Shown here piece after piece: positions 34,252 to 42,325 of a stretch of 62,541 nucleotides of DNA (position 1 is the first letter of the stretch; each line of letters starts with the position of its first letter). The notes under the pieces are model-generated. The model searched no databases, was not told where the DNA came from, and saw nothing but the letters and a program-made list of their open reading frames with translations. The position numbers were made by a program, and so were the translations under genes. The stretch is from positions 1-62,541 of the forward strand of contig SVRR01000007.1 of NCBI GenBank assembly GCA_015064745.1. The letters are read 5' to 3'. Source of the stretch: Oscillospiraceae bacterium. Lineage in GTDB: Bacteria > Bacillota > Clostridia > Oscillospirales > CAG-272.

Positions 34252-36849
34252 TTAGATACCAACGGGGTAAATTACAATGAACTGACCCTCGTTTTCTGCG
34301 TCGGGAATCATGATCTGACCGTTGTCGTAGGAAGCAACCTTGATTGCCTCTGCAACCGTGTTTGCAGCTTCCTTCACCACAGCGAGGTTCGCTTCGAGAA
34401 GCTCGTCATAGTTGAAGTTCGACTTGGTTACAGACTCACCATCGATGGTAACAACGTCTTTGTAGTTGAACTGAGCGTTGGTGCTAAGGAAATCGATATA
34501 GAAGTTCTTGCACTCGGTGAGAAGCTTACGGAACGCGGTTTCGTCGGTAGAAATCTCGCCCTCACGAATCAGCCATGCAGCATTGATGATCTTGTCGGAC
34601 TGAACGTGTCTTTCCTCAGCATATGCAAGTGCTACGTACGTATCCATGAAGCCAACCAGAGCCTTTTCGTTGCCGTTACCGTCTACGGTTACCGCACCGG
34701 TCGTAGCATCCTTGGAATCCTGAATCACGTCGGTGTAAATAACGCCTGCGGTGGTGGTGTTTTCCTTAGCAAAATCGCAGTAAAGCTTGTAAGCCTTCTT
34801 CAAGGGAGCCTCAGCGCTCTCGTAGTCGCTGCGGATTACGTCACGGCCTGCGCCTTCGTTGTAATCCTTAAGGATACCCTCGTAAAGATCGATTGCAGCG
34901 TTTGCAGCGGCAGCCATCTCGATGAGCTTGGTGTGCTGTGCACGAGCAGCCACGATCGTGTCCTTGGTAGCGTCAACGCCGTCAACAACGAAGTACTCGT
35001 TGTAAACTTCCTCACCGTAGTTTGCAAGATATGCAGCGAGTGCTTTCTCAGCAGTCTCGATCACAGCGTTGGAGTCAGCATCGGTGTAAGAGTAAACGAT
35101 ATCGCCGATAGCGGGGATTTTTGCAACCTCTTCCTTCACCTCGAATGCATCCTGAGCGTAGGTCGCTTCAATAAGCTTTGCAAGGTTGGGAACGAAGTAC
35201 TTCACTACGTAAGCCTCGTCGATCGCGTAAGCGGTCCAAGTAGCGTCAGCAGCCGTGAAGACGCCCTCTGCGGTAGCAGCGGCATAAACAACGTTTGCAA
35301 ACTCCTTGTCGTAAACGAGGTTGTAATAGATCTCATCAATATCAGTATCCAGGCTAAATACGCCTGCGCCGGTGCCCCAGGTCTTAAGAGCGACCCAAGC
35401 AGTGTCGATAGCGGTTGCCTTTGCGGCGCCGTTATCAGCAGGGATAGCATCGATAGCGTTCTTAACAGCAGCAGCGTTCGCGCGGATGGTAAGAAGCTCG
35501 TTGTATCTGGTCTCGATCTTAGTAAGAATAGCGTCAACGAGGATCTCGCCGCTCTTCACGCCGTATTCCCTCTTAAGGGTCTCAAGACCGGTAGCACCGA
35601 ACTTAGCCTCAGCAGCGTCGAAGTAAGCCTTAACAGTCTTGATGAGCTTGTCGGTAGCATCCTGATAGGTAACAGCCTCAGCGCCCTCGCCCTCGACGAT
35701 CACGTCGTCAACATACGCACCGTTATCAAGCTTGTATGCGGTAGGATAAATGGTCGTACCTGCCTCAAGAAGAGCAGCTGCCTTGTCAACGTCGGTTTCA
35801 AGAAGAGCGCCGATCTCAGTTTCAAGAGCAGTCTGAACACCGTCAAGGTCGTAGGTAAGCGTGATGTACTTGGTCCAGAAGGAGAGTCTCTTCTCGATCT
35901 TGGGATACTTACCGGTAGCGAGGTTCATCGCTGCCTCATAATCGTCATCCGTGATCTCGGGAGGCGTCATTTCGTGAGCAGTCTTAACGATCCCCTTCAA
36001 CATATCGGTTCTTGCCTGATACTTCTCGATGAGTTCAAGGAGAGCGATCTTGTCAAAGATCTGACCGCTTTCGCCGGCTTCCTTATCCTCGAGGTAGTTC
36101 TGCTCAGCAAGCTTGTTGTCAACAGCGGCAACGAAAGCAGCGAAGTAGCCCTCAGCCTCTTCAACGGTGCTTGCAGCCTTGATGTTGGCGATCGCATTGC
36201 CCTTCTGGGTCAGAACGTCCTGCAAGAAGAGGTCAGCAAGCTTCTCGATCTTTGCCGAAAGAGCAGCATCGGTGTCAAGCTTTGCAACGATAGCAGCCTT
36301 CTTGCCAAGGTATGTAGCAAGGTCATCCGCAAAGTTCGCCTTTACCGTGTTGATCGCGTCAACGCTGGTAGCCTCGTTGATCTTTACGGTATAGTCACGG
36401 ATAAGAAGGTCTACACCCTTGTCGGTGTTGTTGGCGATAACATCCGCGTTCTTGGAAAGATCAGCCACAGCAGTTGCCTTCTCGGCAGCGTGAGGATCCT
36501 TCACGGTCACGGGGATATAACCGACAACGGTAGCACCGTTCTCGGAGTAGGTCACGCTAACAGACTTCGTGCCGAGCGTAAGGGGAGCGTTACCCACCAT
36601 ATCCTGAGTCACGTCCACCGTCTCAAAGGCACCGTTGTCATAAGCGACCTTGATCTTGGCGCCGGTGCAATCAAAGGTATCCCCAAGATTGTACTCGACC
36701 TTTGCTGCCGACTCGGCTACGTATTCAATGCCGGTCGGAGTAGCTTTACCGCACGAAGCGAAGCAGAACACAAGCACTGCAAGGAGTGCGAGCGCAACTG
36801 CAGCATACTTAAACTTGCGGGTTTTGCCAGTTCTTTCTTTCGTAAGCAT
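34252..36849 (-). CDS. Large lipoprotein with Ig-like domain and long helical repeat region
   Basis: An 865-residue exported protein. The start at 36849 follows GGAGG. A basic N-terminus and hydrophobic stretch end in a lipobox-like FASC (Cys33), so it is probably a lipoprotein. Residues about 42-125 are a bacterial Ig-like (Big_3 type) domain: YNLGDTFDCTGAKIKVAYDNG and KSVSVTYSENG..V.GYIPVTV. The rest, about 130-865, is an alanine- and valine-rich helical region of many similar helix hairpins with very uniform codon use, so uniform that the antisense frame is open throughout. No catalytic motif is seen. A role in cell-surface structure or adhesion is likely but inferred. It lies upstream of queT and next to an orphan LytTR regulator. 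Confidence 0.75.
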   Translation of the reverse strand: MLTKERTGKTRKFKYAAVALALLAVLVFCFASCGKATPTGIEYVAESAAKVEYNLGDTFDCTGAKIKVAYDNGAFETVDVTQDMVGNAPLTLGTKSVSVTYSENGATVVGYIPVTVKDPHAAEKATAVADLSKNADVIANNTDKGVDLLIRDYTVKINEATSVDAINTVKANFADDLATYLGKKAAIVAKLDTDAALSAKIEKLADLFLQDVLTQKGNAIANIKAASTVEEAEGYFAAFVAAVDNKLAEQNYLEDKEAGESGQIFDKIALLELIEKYQARTDMLKGIVKTAHEMTPPEITDDDYEAAMNLATGKYPKIEKRLSFWTKYITLTYDLDGVQTALETEIGALLETDVDKAAALLEAGTTIYPTAYKLDNGAYVDDVIVEGEGAEAVTYQDATDKLIKTVKAYFDAAEAKFGATGLETLKREYGVKSGEILVDAILTKIETRYNELLTIRANAAAVKNAIDAIPADNGAAKATAIDTAWVALKTWGTGAGVFSLDTDIDEIYYNLVYDKEFANVVYAAATAEGVFTAADATWTAYAIDEAYVVKYFVPNLAKLIEATYAQDAFEVKEEVAKIPAIGDIVYSYTDADSNAVIETAEKALAAYLANYGEEVYNEYFVVDGVDATKDTIVAARAQHTKLIEMAAAANAAIDLYEGILKDYNEGAGRDVIRSDYESAEAPLKKAYKLYCDFAKENTTTAGVIYTDVIQDSKDATTGAVTVDGNGNEKALVGFMDTYVALAYAEERHVQSDKIINAAWLIREGEISTDETAFRKLLTECKNFYIDFLSTNAQFNYKDVVTIDGESVTKSNFNYDELLEANLAVVKEAANTVAEAIKVASYDNGQIMIPDAENEGQFIVIYPVGI

Positions 36850-36885
36850 AATTGCCTCCATGTAAAATAAAGATTTGATAACTGT

Positions 36886-36914
36886 ATTGTACACGATATC
36901 TCTAAAATATGCAA
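36886..36914 (-). promoter_or_regulatory. Promoter of the lipoprotein gene
   Basis: TTGCAT at 36914-36909, 17 bases, TACAAT at 36891-36886. It is preceded on its other side by the LytTR gene end at 37019. Confidence 0.8.
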
Positions 36915-37018
36915 TAGTTTTTTACGAACGGTCGAAATATCGCATGAATGGGAAGAAAAAAATGGGGCTATTTTCTTTTTTCTCTGACTGCTTCCAAAAT
37001 TGGTTTTTTCAGGAAAAT

Positions 37019-37726
37019 TTACGTACCGAAGTGCTCTTCAAAAACAGCTTTCGCCTCTGTATAACGGTTTTTTGCCACCGTCACCTTGTCGCCGTTTTGC
37101 ATTTCAAAATAGTAGTGCCCGATTTTTCGGACGTATTGAAGATTGACGATGAAATTGCGATGCGCGCGGTAAAAAAGCTTTTCGGGGAGAAATTCGGAAA
37201 TCGCGCTGAGCGAACCGATCCCCTCCACCGTCTCCCCCTTGCCGTGAAAAAAGAGTCGATTGCCGATCACCTCAATGTAATAAAGCGCCTCGCGGGGAAT
37301 GATAGCCTCGCCACCGTCCACCGTCATGCAACGCACGGTAGGTCCTGCCTCGCGCCGTTTATGCATAAGTCTTGAAAGCAAAGGGTAAAGACGCTTGCGT
37401 TCCGCCCGCTTCAAAACATATCCCAAGGGAAAAACGCCGTACGCCGCAAGCGCGTACTCCTCTTTTGCCGTAACAAAAACGATTTCGGTATCCTCGTGGT
37501 AAAAGCGAAGCTTTCTCGCAAGCTCGATCCCGCCCGTGCTTCCGATCTCCGTTTCGAGAAAGACAGCGTCAAACGGCCTCGTCTTTGCCACCTCAAGAAG
37601 CAGACGCGCACTGCGATAGCTGTCCACAGTACAAAATATGCCCATATCCGAAGCAAGGTGTTGCAGTTTAACGACAAGCTCCTGCGCGTCGGCGACACTT
37701 GGGTCGCAAACAGCAAAGCGCATCAT
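37019..37726 (-). CDS. LytTR family response regulator with altered receiver domain
   Basis: A 235-residue regulator. Residues 1-120 form a CheY-like receiver, about 130-235 a LytTR DNA-binding domain (YIEVIGNRLFFHGKG..EGIGSL, FYRAHRNFIVNLQYVRKI). In the receiver the phosphoacceptor aspartate is replaced by glutamate (FLETEIG, E58) and the usual acidic pair is CDP in place of CDD; the threonine (FVTA) and lysine (YVLK) switch residues are kept. The start at 37726 follows AAGGAGG. No sensor kinase gene is adjacent. The Asp-to-Glu change often mimics the phosphorylated state, so this may be a constitutively active or kinase-independent regulator, perhaps of the nearby surface genes; that is inference. 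Confidence 0.88.
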   Translation of the reverse strand: MMRFAVCDPSVADAQELVVKLQHLASDMGIFCTVDSYRSARLLLEVAKTRPFDAVFLETEIGSTGGIELARKLRFYHEDTEIVFVTAKEEYALAAYGVFPLGYVLKRAERKRLYPLLSRLMHKRREAGPTVRCMTVDGGEAIIPREALYYIEVIGNRLFFHGKGETVEGIGSLSAISEFLPEKLFYRAHRNFIVNLQYVRKIGHYYFEMQNGDKVTVAKNRYTEAKAVFEEHFGT

Positions 37727-37799
37727 GCGGATCGCCTCCTTCAAAAATTATTTTTTCTTCCTATTTATATTATATAGGGGCTAAATTTTATTTGCGGCT

Positions 37800-38990
37800 T
37801 CAATATTTCGCGAAATCCTCGCCCAAAAGCGCCGCATAGCCGATACGGAAGGCGCGTGCAGCACGGGCGCATTCCTCCTCCGTCCCCTGGGTCATTTTGG
37901 GGTAAAAATAGCGATACAGCTCTCCGCGCGCGGTCATCTCACGCAAAAGTGAGCCGAACTCATCCGTAGGCACCGTTCGGTCATCCACCCAAAGAGAGTA
38001 AACGCCGTAGTCCCAATTTTCCACCCCTTCGAAATGCGCGTGAAGCGGAACCGAGCCACACAAAACGACGCGCAAAACCGTTTTCGCGCCGTAACCGCAT
38101 TTGGAAATACGTGTCTTCAAGCGTTCCCGCACCTCTTCGACCGTCGCAAGGTGAGAAACGTCAAGACGCTCCGCCGCGTAAGTGTAGGTGTCGAGAGGAA
38201 TGCGGCGCGCGTCCACCGACCAGCCGCCATCACAGCGTGCCGCCGAAATGCGAATATATCCGCCGCTTTGTTCTGTGGCCTTGATGTCGTCACGCCCCTC
38301 AAAAGAGCCGCTATAAGCATAGACGCTTTCCCCCACGCGATGAAAGCCGTCGTGAATGCCGCCCGATAAAGCAGCATAATGCGCGCCGAAGGCAGCGAGT
38401 GCCTCCTCATCCACGGGAGCCTCTCCTTTGTCCGAGCCAAGACGGGTATAGCCGCACACCAGCGCGAATCGGTCGCCCGCCGTTTTGCGTAAGCCGCTGA
38501 GCGGCGCGTGTGTGCAGGTATCGGAATGATACCCCCAACCGTAAACGGTAAGCGGAAGCTCCGGAAACGCGTAGGTGCCAAGCACCTCCTCCAAAAAAAC
38601 ATGCACGTTGCGCGGAAAGCGCCTGGAGCGATAAATACTCGTTTCATTATAAGGATCAAAGGGGCCCGGCGCGATGACAAAATGGCAATTGGGTCTTTTT
38701 TCAAAGGCGCGAAGCAAAAAGGTGAGTGTTCCGTCACCCGCATATCTGCCGTCAATGAGATTTCCGCTGAAAACGACGACGTCTGCCTGTTCCTCGTCTA
38801 CGCGCTGCAAGAAGGCATCAAAGGCTTCCCTTAATTCCTCGCGGCGATGCTCCTTGGTATCGCGACGCAAGCGACCGACAGGGCCGTCCAAAAAAACGTC
38901 ACCCACGTGTAGGATCGTCAGTCCGTCTCGCGACGATGCGCCGGGCGAATCGGTTCGGATCTCTTTTTCCTTATCACTGCTTGAATCCAC
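37800..38990 (-). CDS. Metallophosphoesterase-like (SbcD/YhaO type) protein lacking metal ligands, GTG start
   Basis: A 396-residue protein with the layout of SbcD/YhaO DNA-repair phosphoesterases: ILHVGDVFLDG, VVVFSGNLIDG, FVIAPGPFDPY and a late ALSGGIHDGF. Compared with the family consensus, D-x-H has become D31-V-F33, GD has become G76-N77, GNHD has become G109-P-F-D112 and GHIH is disrupted. Most metal ligands are therefore missing and hydrolysis is doubtful. The start is GTG at 38990 with AAGGAGG eight bases upstream. No SbcC-like ATPase is adjacent. It could be a pseudo-enzyme with a binding or regulatory role; the gene is intact and long, so it is not simply decaying. Confidence 0.75.
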   Translation of the reverse strand: MDSSSDKEKEIRTDSPGASSRDGLTILHVGDVFLDGPVGRLRRDTKEHRREELREAFDAFLQRVDEEQADVVVFSGNLIDGRYAGDGTLTFLLRAFEKRPNCHFVIAPGPFDPYNETSIYRSRRFPRNVHVFLEEVLGTYAFPELPLTVYGWGYHSDTCTHAPLSGLRKTAGDRFALVCGYTRLGSDKGEAPVDEEALAAFGAHYAALSGGIHDGFHRVGESVYAYSGSFEGRDDIKATEQSGGYIRISAARCDGGWSVDARRIPLDTYTYAAERLDVSHLATVEEVRERLKTRISKCGYGAKTVLRVVLCGSVPLHAHFEGVENWDYGVYSLWVDDRTVPTDEFGSLLREMTARGELYRYFYPKMTQGTEEECARAARAFRIGYAALLGEDFAKY

Positions 38991-39209
38991 CGCGTCTCCC
39001 TCCTTTTCTTTACCTATTTATTATACATATGGTTGCCGTATAAAGCACAGCAAACGAAGGCAATCGCGATATTGCGTGCCTCCCACGTCTCTATTTTACC
39101 ATATTTCCCTATCAAAATCAAGAACTTTCCCCGACAAATGCAAAAACTTTTGCGCGTGGGCAGCCTTCCTCGTCGTTTCGACGAAATTATATTTTTTTCT
39201 CCTTTTCTA

Positions 39210-39238
39210 TTGATTATTGCGCGCACTTCTGCTATAAT
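39210..39238 (+). promoter_or_regulatory. Promoter of the DNA methyltransferase gene
   Basis: TTGATT (39210-39215), 17 bases, TATAAT (39233-39238), 65 bases before the start. The rest of the 314-base gap from 38991 holds no gene I can support. Confidence 0.85.
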
Positions 39239-39303
39239 ATGGGTAATAGACCTTGGCAGAAATCCTTTTGCCATAAAATTCTTTAAAAAGCGGGGCAAAT
39301 TTT

Positions 39304-40794
39304 ATGTTAAACATGGCTGTACGCAATACAAAAAAACTGATCCGCGAGAAATCGCGTGAGCAAAATATCCGCATCGGCAGGTTTTTTACCAAAAAAGGAA
39401 CTGCCGCTTTGATGTCCGTTATGTGTCGAGCGTCTGATACCGAAACCGTTTCCATCCTTGATCCCGGCGCGGGCACAGGCATTCTTTCCGCCGCCCTTCT
39501 TGAACGTCTTTGTCTCTCCGCAACACCGCCCAAGACGGTGGAGCTCGTTTGCTTTGAAAACGACGCAATGATGCTCCCCATGCTTGAATACAATCTTATT
39601 CGCCTGCGCCGACGCGCGCGCCACGACTTTGGCGTAAAGCTGGTCTATAAGATCCGTACCGAAAACTTCATCCTCTCCGCCGCGGACGAGCTCGGCGGCT
39701 GCTTTGATTACGTCATCGCCAACCCACCGTCCGAGCTGCTCTCCAAGGACTCCCCCGAAGCCGTCGCCCTCTCCGCGCTCTGCGCGGGCGCTACCGATAT
39801 CGCATTTCTCTTTGCGGCAATGGGCATGAAAATGTTGAAGCCCGCGGGCGAAATGATAACCATCCTTCCCACAGCCTATGCGCGCGGCGTATATCTCGAT
39901 CGCATCCGACTTTATATGATGAGCGAGGGACACATCGCAAGGCTTCATCTTTTTGCCGCGAAGGGAAAAGCAGAAAAGCCCGACGCCACCAAGGACGAAA
40001 TGATCGTAAAGTTCATCAAGAGTCCCCCCGCCGAAGGGCAACAGATCTCCATCTCATCCTCGTACAGCGACGGTGACGGCGGCGACATTACACAGCTCCC
40101 CCCCTTCCCCTACGAGCACATCGTAAACGAGAAAAACGGAACGCTTCTCCTTTTAAAATCCAAGGAGGAGGCGGAAATTCTTTCGCGTGTCGAATCACTC
40201 CCCGAAACAATGGGCTCTCTCGGTCTTCGTATGCGCACAGGGCTAACGCTTGAGTCTCGCTACCCCGACAGCCTGCGCGACGAGCCCTCGGACGAAGCCA
40301 TTCCTCTAATTCACCCAAAAAGCATTCGTGACGGTCTTGTGCATCTGCCAACCGAAAAATACATCGTGCCGGTCATTCCCTCCTTGGCGCAAAAGAACAA
40401 AAACATGCTCTTTATCAAGCGCGTGCCCGCAAAGAGCGACAAGCGCCATCTTCTCTGCGGCGCTTACCTTGCCTCGCAGCTTCCTCGAAACGGCAAGATC
40501 AGCACGCACAACAAGCTGAACTATATTGATTATATCGACGACCGCGAGATGGATCCCGCCATGCTGTTCGGGCTTTACGGCGTGCTCACCTCCGACCTTT
40601 ATGAAAAGTATTGCACCATTCTCTCCAAAGCGCCGCAAATCAACGCTACCGACTACGGAAACCTGCCGCTTCCCGACGCGAAGACACTGCGCGAGATCGG
40701 CAACCAGCTCCTTCTTTCTCGTCTTCTGACGCCGAAGGTCTGTTCCGTCGTGGTGCAAAACGCCCTTCGCCCCAAATCAGGGCGTTCGTTTTAA
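39304..40794 (+). CDS. N6-adenine DNA methyltransferase-like protein (Eco57I/TaqI type), solitary
   Basis: A 496-residue protein. Residues about 20-240 form the S-adenosylmethionine-dependent methyltransferase domain: DPGAGTG at 53-59 (motif I), FENDAMM near 84 and NPPS at 140-143 (motif IV). Residues about 260-490 resemble the target-recognition half of Eco57I/TaqI-type enzymes, ending in the telling INATDYGNLPLPD. The fourth residue of motif IV is serine where active adenine methylases nearly always have Tyr, Phe or Trp to stack on the flipped base. No restriction endonuclease or specificity subunit lies nearby. It may be an orphan regulatory methylase or an inactive relative. The ribosome site is weak; the ATG at 39313 is an alternative start. 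Confidence 0.8.
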   Translation: MLNMAVRNTKKLIREKSREQNIRIGRFFTKKGTAALMSVMCRASDTETVSILDPGAGTGILSAALLERLCLSATPPKTVELVCFENDAMMLPMLEYNLIRLRRRARHDFGVKLVYKIRTENFILSAADELGGCFDYVIANPPSELLSKDSPEAVALSALCAGATDIAFLFAAMGMKMLKPAGEMITILPTAYARGVYLDRIRLYMMSEGHIARLHLFAAKGKAEKPDATKDEMIVKFIKSPPAEGQQISISSSYSDGDGGDITQLPPFPYEHIVNEKNGTLLLLKSKEEAEILSRVESLPETMGSLGLRMRTGLTLESRYPDSLRDEPSDEAIPLIHPKSIRDGLVHLPTEKYIVPVIPSLAQKNKNMLFIKRVPAKSDKRHLLCGAYLASQLPRNGKISTHNKLNYIDYIDDREMDPAMLFGLYGVLTSDLYEKYCTILSKAPQINATDYGNLPLPDAKTLREIGNQLLLSRLLTPKVCSVVVQNALRPKSGRSF

Positions 40795-40842
40795 CGTTTG
40801 ACCGCCTTAACCTTAAAAAAATCATCTTTTTTTCAAAACCTC

Positions 40843-40871
40843 TTGCTTTTTTGAAAAGTGTATGATATAAT
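40843..40871 (+). promoter_or_regulatory. Promoter of secG
   Basis: TTGCTT (40843-40848), 17 bases, TATAAT (40866-40871), then AGGAGG before the secG start at 40946. Confidence 0.82.
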
Positions 40872-40945
40872 GTACCTACTGTAATATGCGATTTTATGGA
40901 ATTTTAAGAATCGCAAGAGGAAAAGAGTTATATTTAGGAGGCTTT

Positions 40946-41278
40946 ATGGTATTCTTTCAAATCGCCCTCTTACTCGTGGGCGTGGTTTTAACGGTTGCCG
41001 TACTGATGCAGCACGGCAAATCCTATGGTCTGTCCGGCACGATCACGGGCGGCGCCGAGACCTTCTTCGGCAAGGAAAAGGGCGGTCGTATCGACAAGCT
41101 TCTTGCACGTGCCACCACCATTCTCGGTATCGTTTTCGTCGTTCTCTCGCTCGTAACCTTCTTGGTGCAGCCCGGTAGCAAGTCCGACGGCAGCTACAGA
41201 GGCAAGTATTCCAGCATCAGCTTTGCGGAGAATGCTACGCAAGAGGTACCCGGCGTAGAGGACGCACACAACCACTAA
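40946..41278 (+). CDS. secG: Preprotein translocase subunit SecG
   Basis: The small SecYEG subunit that helps protein export across the cytoplasmic membrane. The 110-residue protein has two membrane segments (about 2-22 and 55-75) separated by the conserved cytoplasmic loop with VLMQHGKSYGLSGTITGGAETFFGK. The start at 40946 follows AGGAGG; the upstream extension of the open frame has no support. The C-terminal tail of about 30 residues after the second segment is somewhat longer than usual. Single-gene transcript; rnr and smpB, frequent neighbours, are absent. Confidence 0.94.
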   Translation: MVFFQIALLLVGVVLTVAVLMQHGKSYGLSGTITGGAETFFGKEKGGRIDKLLARATTILGIVFVVLSLVTFLVQPGSKSDGSYRGKYSSISFAENATQEVPGVEDAHNH

Positions 41279-41299
41279 TACGAAAGAGGCTGTCTCATT

Positions 41300-41389
41300 A
41301 AGAATAGAGACGCAAAGCCGCTTTTTGGCACAAAAAGCGGAAAGGACTCGGTTTTGGGAAGAAAACCGAGTCCTTTTGTCTCTATTCTT
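41300..41389. repeat. Three-way inverted-repeat element downstream of secG
   Basis: Outer arms AAGAATAGAGAC (41300-41311) and GTCTCTATTCTT (41378-41389) pair perfectly over 12 bp. They enclose two further perfect hairpins: CCGCTTTTT / AAAAAGCGG (41318-41340) and AAAGGACTCGGTTTT / AAAACCGAGTCCTTT (41341-41376). The second hairpin with its T run can terminate secG. The whole would fold as a three-way junction in RNA or a cruciform in DNA. It could be a miniature mobile element carrying a terminator. Confidence 0.75.
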
Positions 41390-41415
41390 ATGTTTTTTGC
41401 AAGGAGGCTAGTCAG

Positions 41416-41490
41416 ATTTAGGACAGAATTTTTCGTTTTCGAGCGTGAGGCGTACTTGCGTACGTCGAGCGATGAAAACGGAAAAAACAA
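41416..41490. repeat. Solitary diverged unit of the 101-bp repeat family
   Basis: This stretch repeats the architecture of the array at the window end: GATTTAGG, then AATTTTTCGTTTTCG, then AGGCGTAC..CGTAC..CGAG, then GAAAACGGAAAAAAC. The arms CGTTTTC and GAAAACG pair, as CGTTCTC and GAGAACG do in the array units. The rest of the gap to cinA (41490-41700) contains a small stem GAAAACC/GGTTTTC and no gene. Confidence 0.6.
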
Positions 41491-41706
41491 ACAAAAAATT
41501 GGCTTAAATGGAGAAAACCGTAGGTTTTCAACCTTAATTTTTACACAATCATAGACATGGTAGGAGATAAGACTCCGCCCAAGAGTTATAAACCTCCTTT
41601 TTGTTTGTGGTTATGCCTAAATGTGACAGCCCCTTGCTTTCATTTCACTCGCGCAAAGGATACACCCATCGTATTCCAAAATTGCGTGATCACGAAAGGA
41701 ATTTCT

Positions 41707-42183
41707 ATGACACACGAAGAAAAAACCGTTGCACTTTTGAAGGAGCGTGGCTGGCGCATATCCTTCGCCGAATCCTGCACCGCCGGGCTTGCCGTCGGCA
41801 CACTCGTGGACGTTCCCTCGGCTTCAAGCGTTTTGGACGTATCCTTCATCACGTATGCCAACGAGGCAAAAACGAAATACGCTCACGTAAAGGAAGAAAC
41901 CTTAGCGCTCTACGGCGCTGTCAGCGAGGAAACCGCGCTCGCCATGGCGGAGGGAGTAGCAAAGGAATCCGGGGCTGAGGTGGGTGTTGGCATTTCCGGC
42001 ATTGCAGGTCCCGACGGCGGCACGGCGGAAAAGCCCGTCGGCATGGTATGCTTTGGTTTTTATATCAACGGAAAACGCTCCGCCTGCACCTGCCGTTTTG
42101 GCGAGGAGCTTTCCCGCCGCGAGGTCAGAGAATGCGCCGTCCGCTTCGTTTTTCGTTCACTCGCCGCTCTTTTGCAAAAATAA
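41707..42183 (+). CDS. CinA C-terminal domain protein (nicotinamide-nucleotide amidohydrolase)
   Basis: Deamidates nicotinamide mononucleotide to nicotinate mononucleotide in the pyridine nucleotide cycle. The 158 residues are the stand-alone PncC/CinA-C domain: FAESCTAGLAVGTL (residues about 19-32), VLDVSFITYANEAKTKY, GAVSEETALAMAEG and GISGIAGPDGGTAEKPVG. All the conserved blocks are present. The start at 41707 is supported by AAAGGA; the long open frame upstream reads through the repeat region and is rejected. It is a single gene ended by the terminator inside the nested repeat at 42211. Confidence 0.92.
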   Translation: MTHEEKTVALLKERGWRISFAESCTAGLAVGTLVDVPSASSVLDVSFITYANEAKTKYAHVKEETLALYGAVSEETALAMAEGVAKESGAEVGVGISGIAGPDGGTAEKPVGMVCFGFYINGKRSACTCRFGEELSRREVRECAVRFVFRSLAALLQK

Positions 42184-42210
42184 AGGCAAAGCCCGGTGCT
42201 GAGCCATCAA

Positions 42211-42295
42211 GAATTCAGTAATATAGGCGTTTTTCGACTCAAAAAAACAAAAGCTCCGATTTTTTTGCAAAAATCGGAGCTTTTTTACTGAATTC
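42211..42295. repeat. Nested inverted-repeat element carrying the cinA terminator
   Basis: Outer arms GAATTCAGTAA (42211-42221) and TTACTGAATTC (42285-42295) pair over 11 bp. Inside, AAAAGCTCCGATTTTT (42249-42264) pairs perfectly with AAAAATCGGAGCTTTT (42269-42284), and the outer right arm abuts this hairpin directly. The same plan (outer arms plus an inner terminator hairpin next to the right arm) is seen at 41300-41389, though the sequences differ. Confidence 0.75.
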
Positions 42296-42325
42296 GTGTG
42301 TTTTTAGAAAGGGATCGGATGGCTT

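Noticed and set aside
34240..36870. 876-codon open frame antisense to the lipoprotein gene
   Set aside because: It has no ribosome site, no recognisable domain and unusual composition (many Val, Leu and Ser); the sense frame has a signal peptide, lipobox and Ig-like domain. The open antisense frame follows from uniform codon use.
41300..41550. tmRNA or another known stable RNA next to secG
   Set aside because: secG neighbourhoods often hold ssrA, but no tRNA-like ends, CCA or tag reading frame could be found here.
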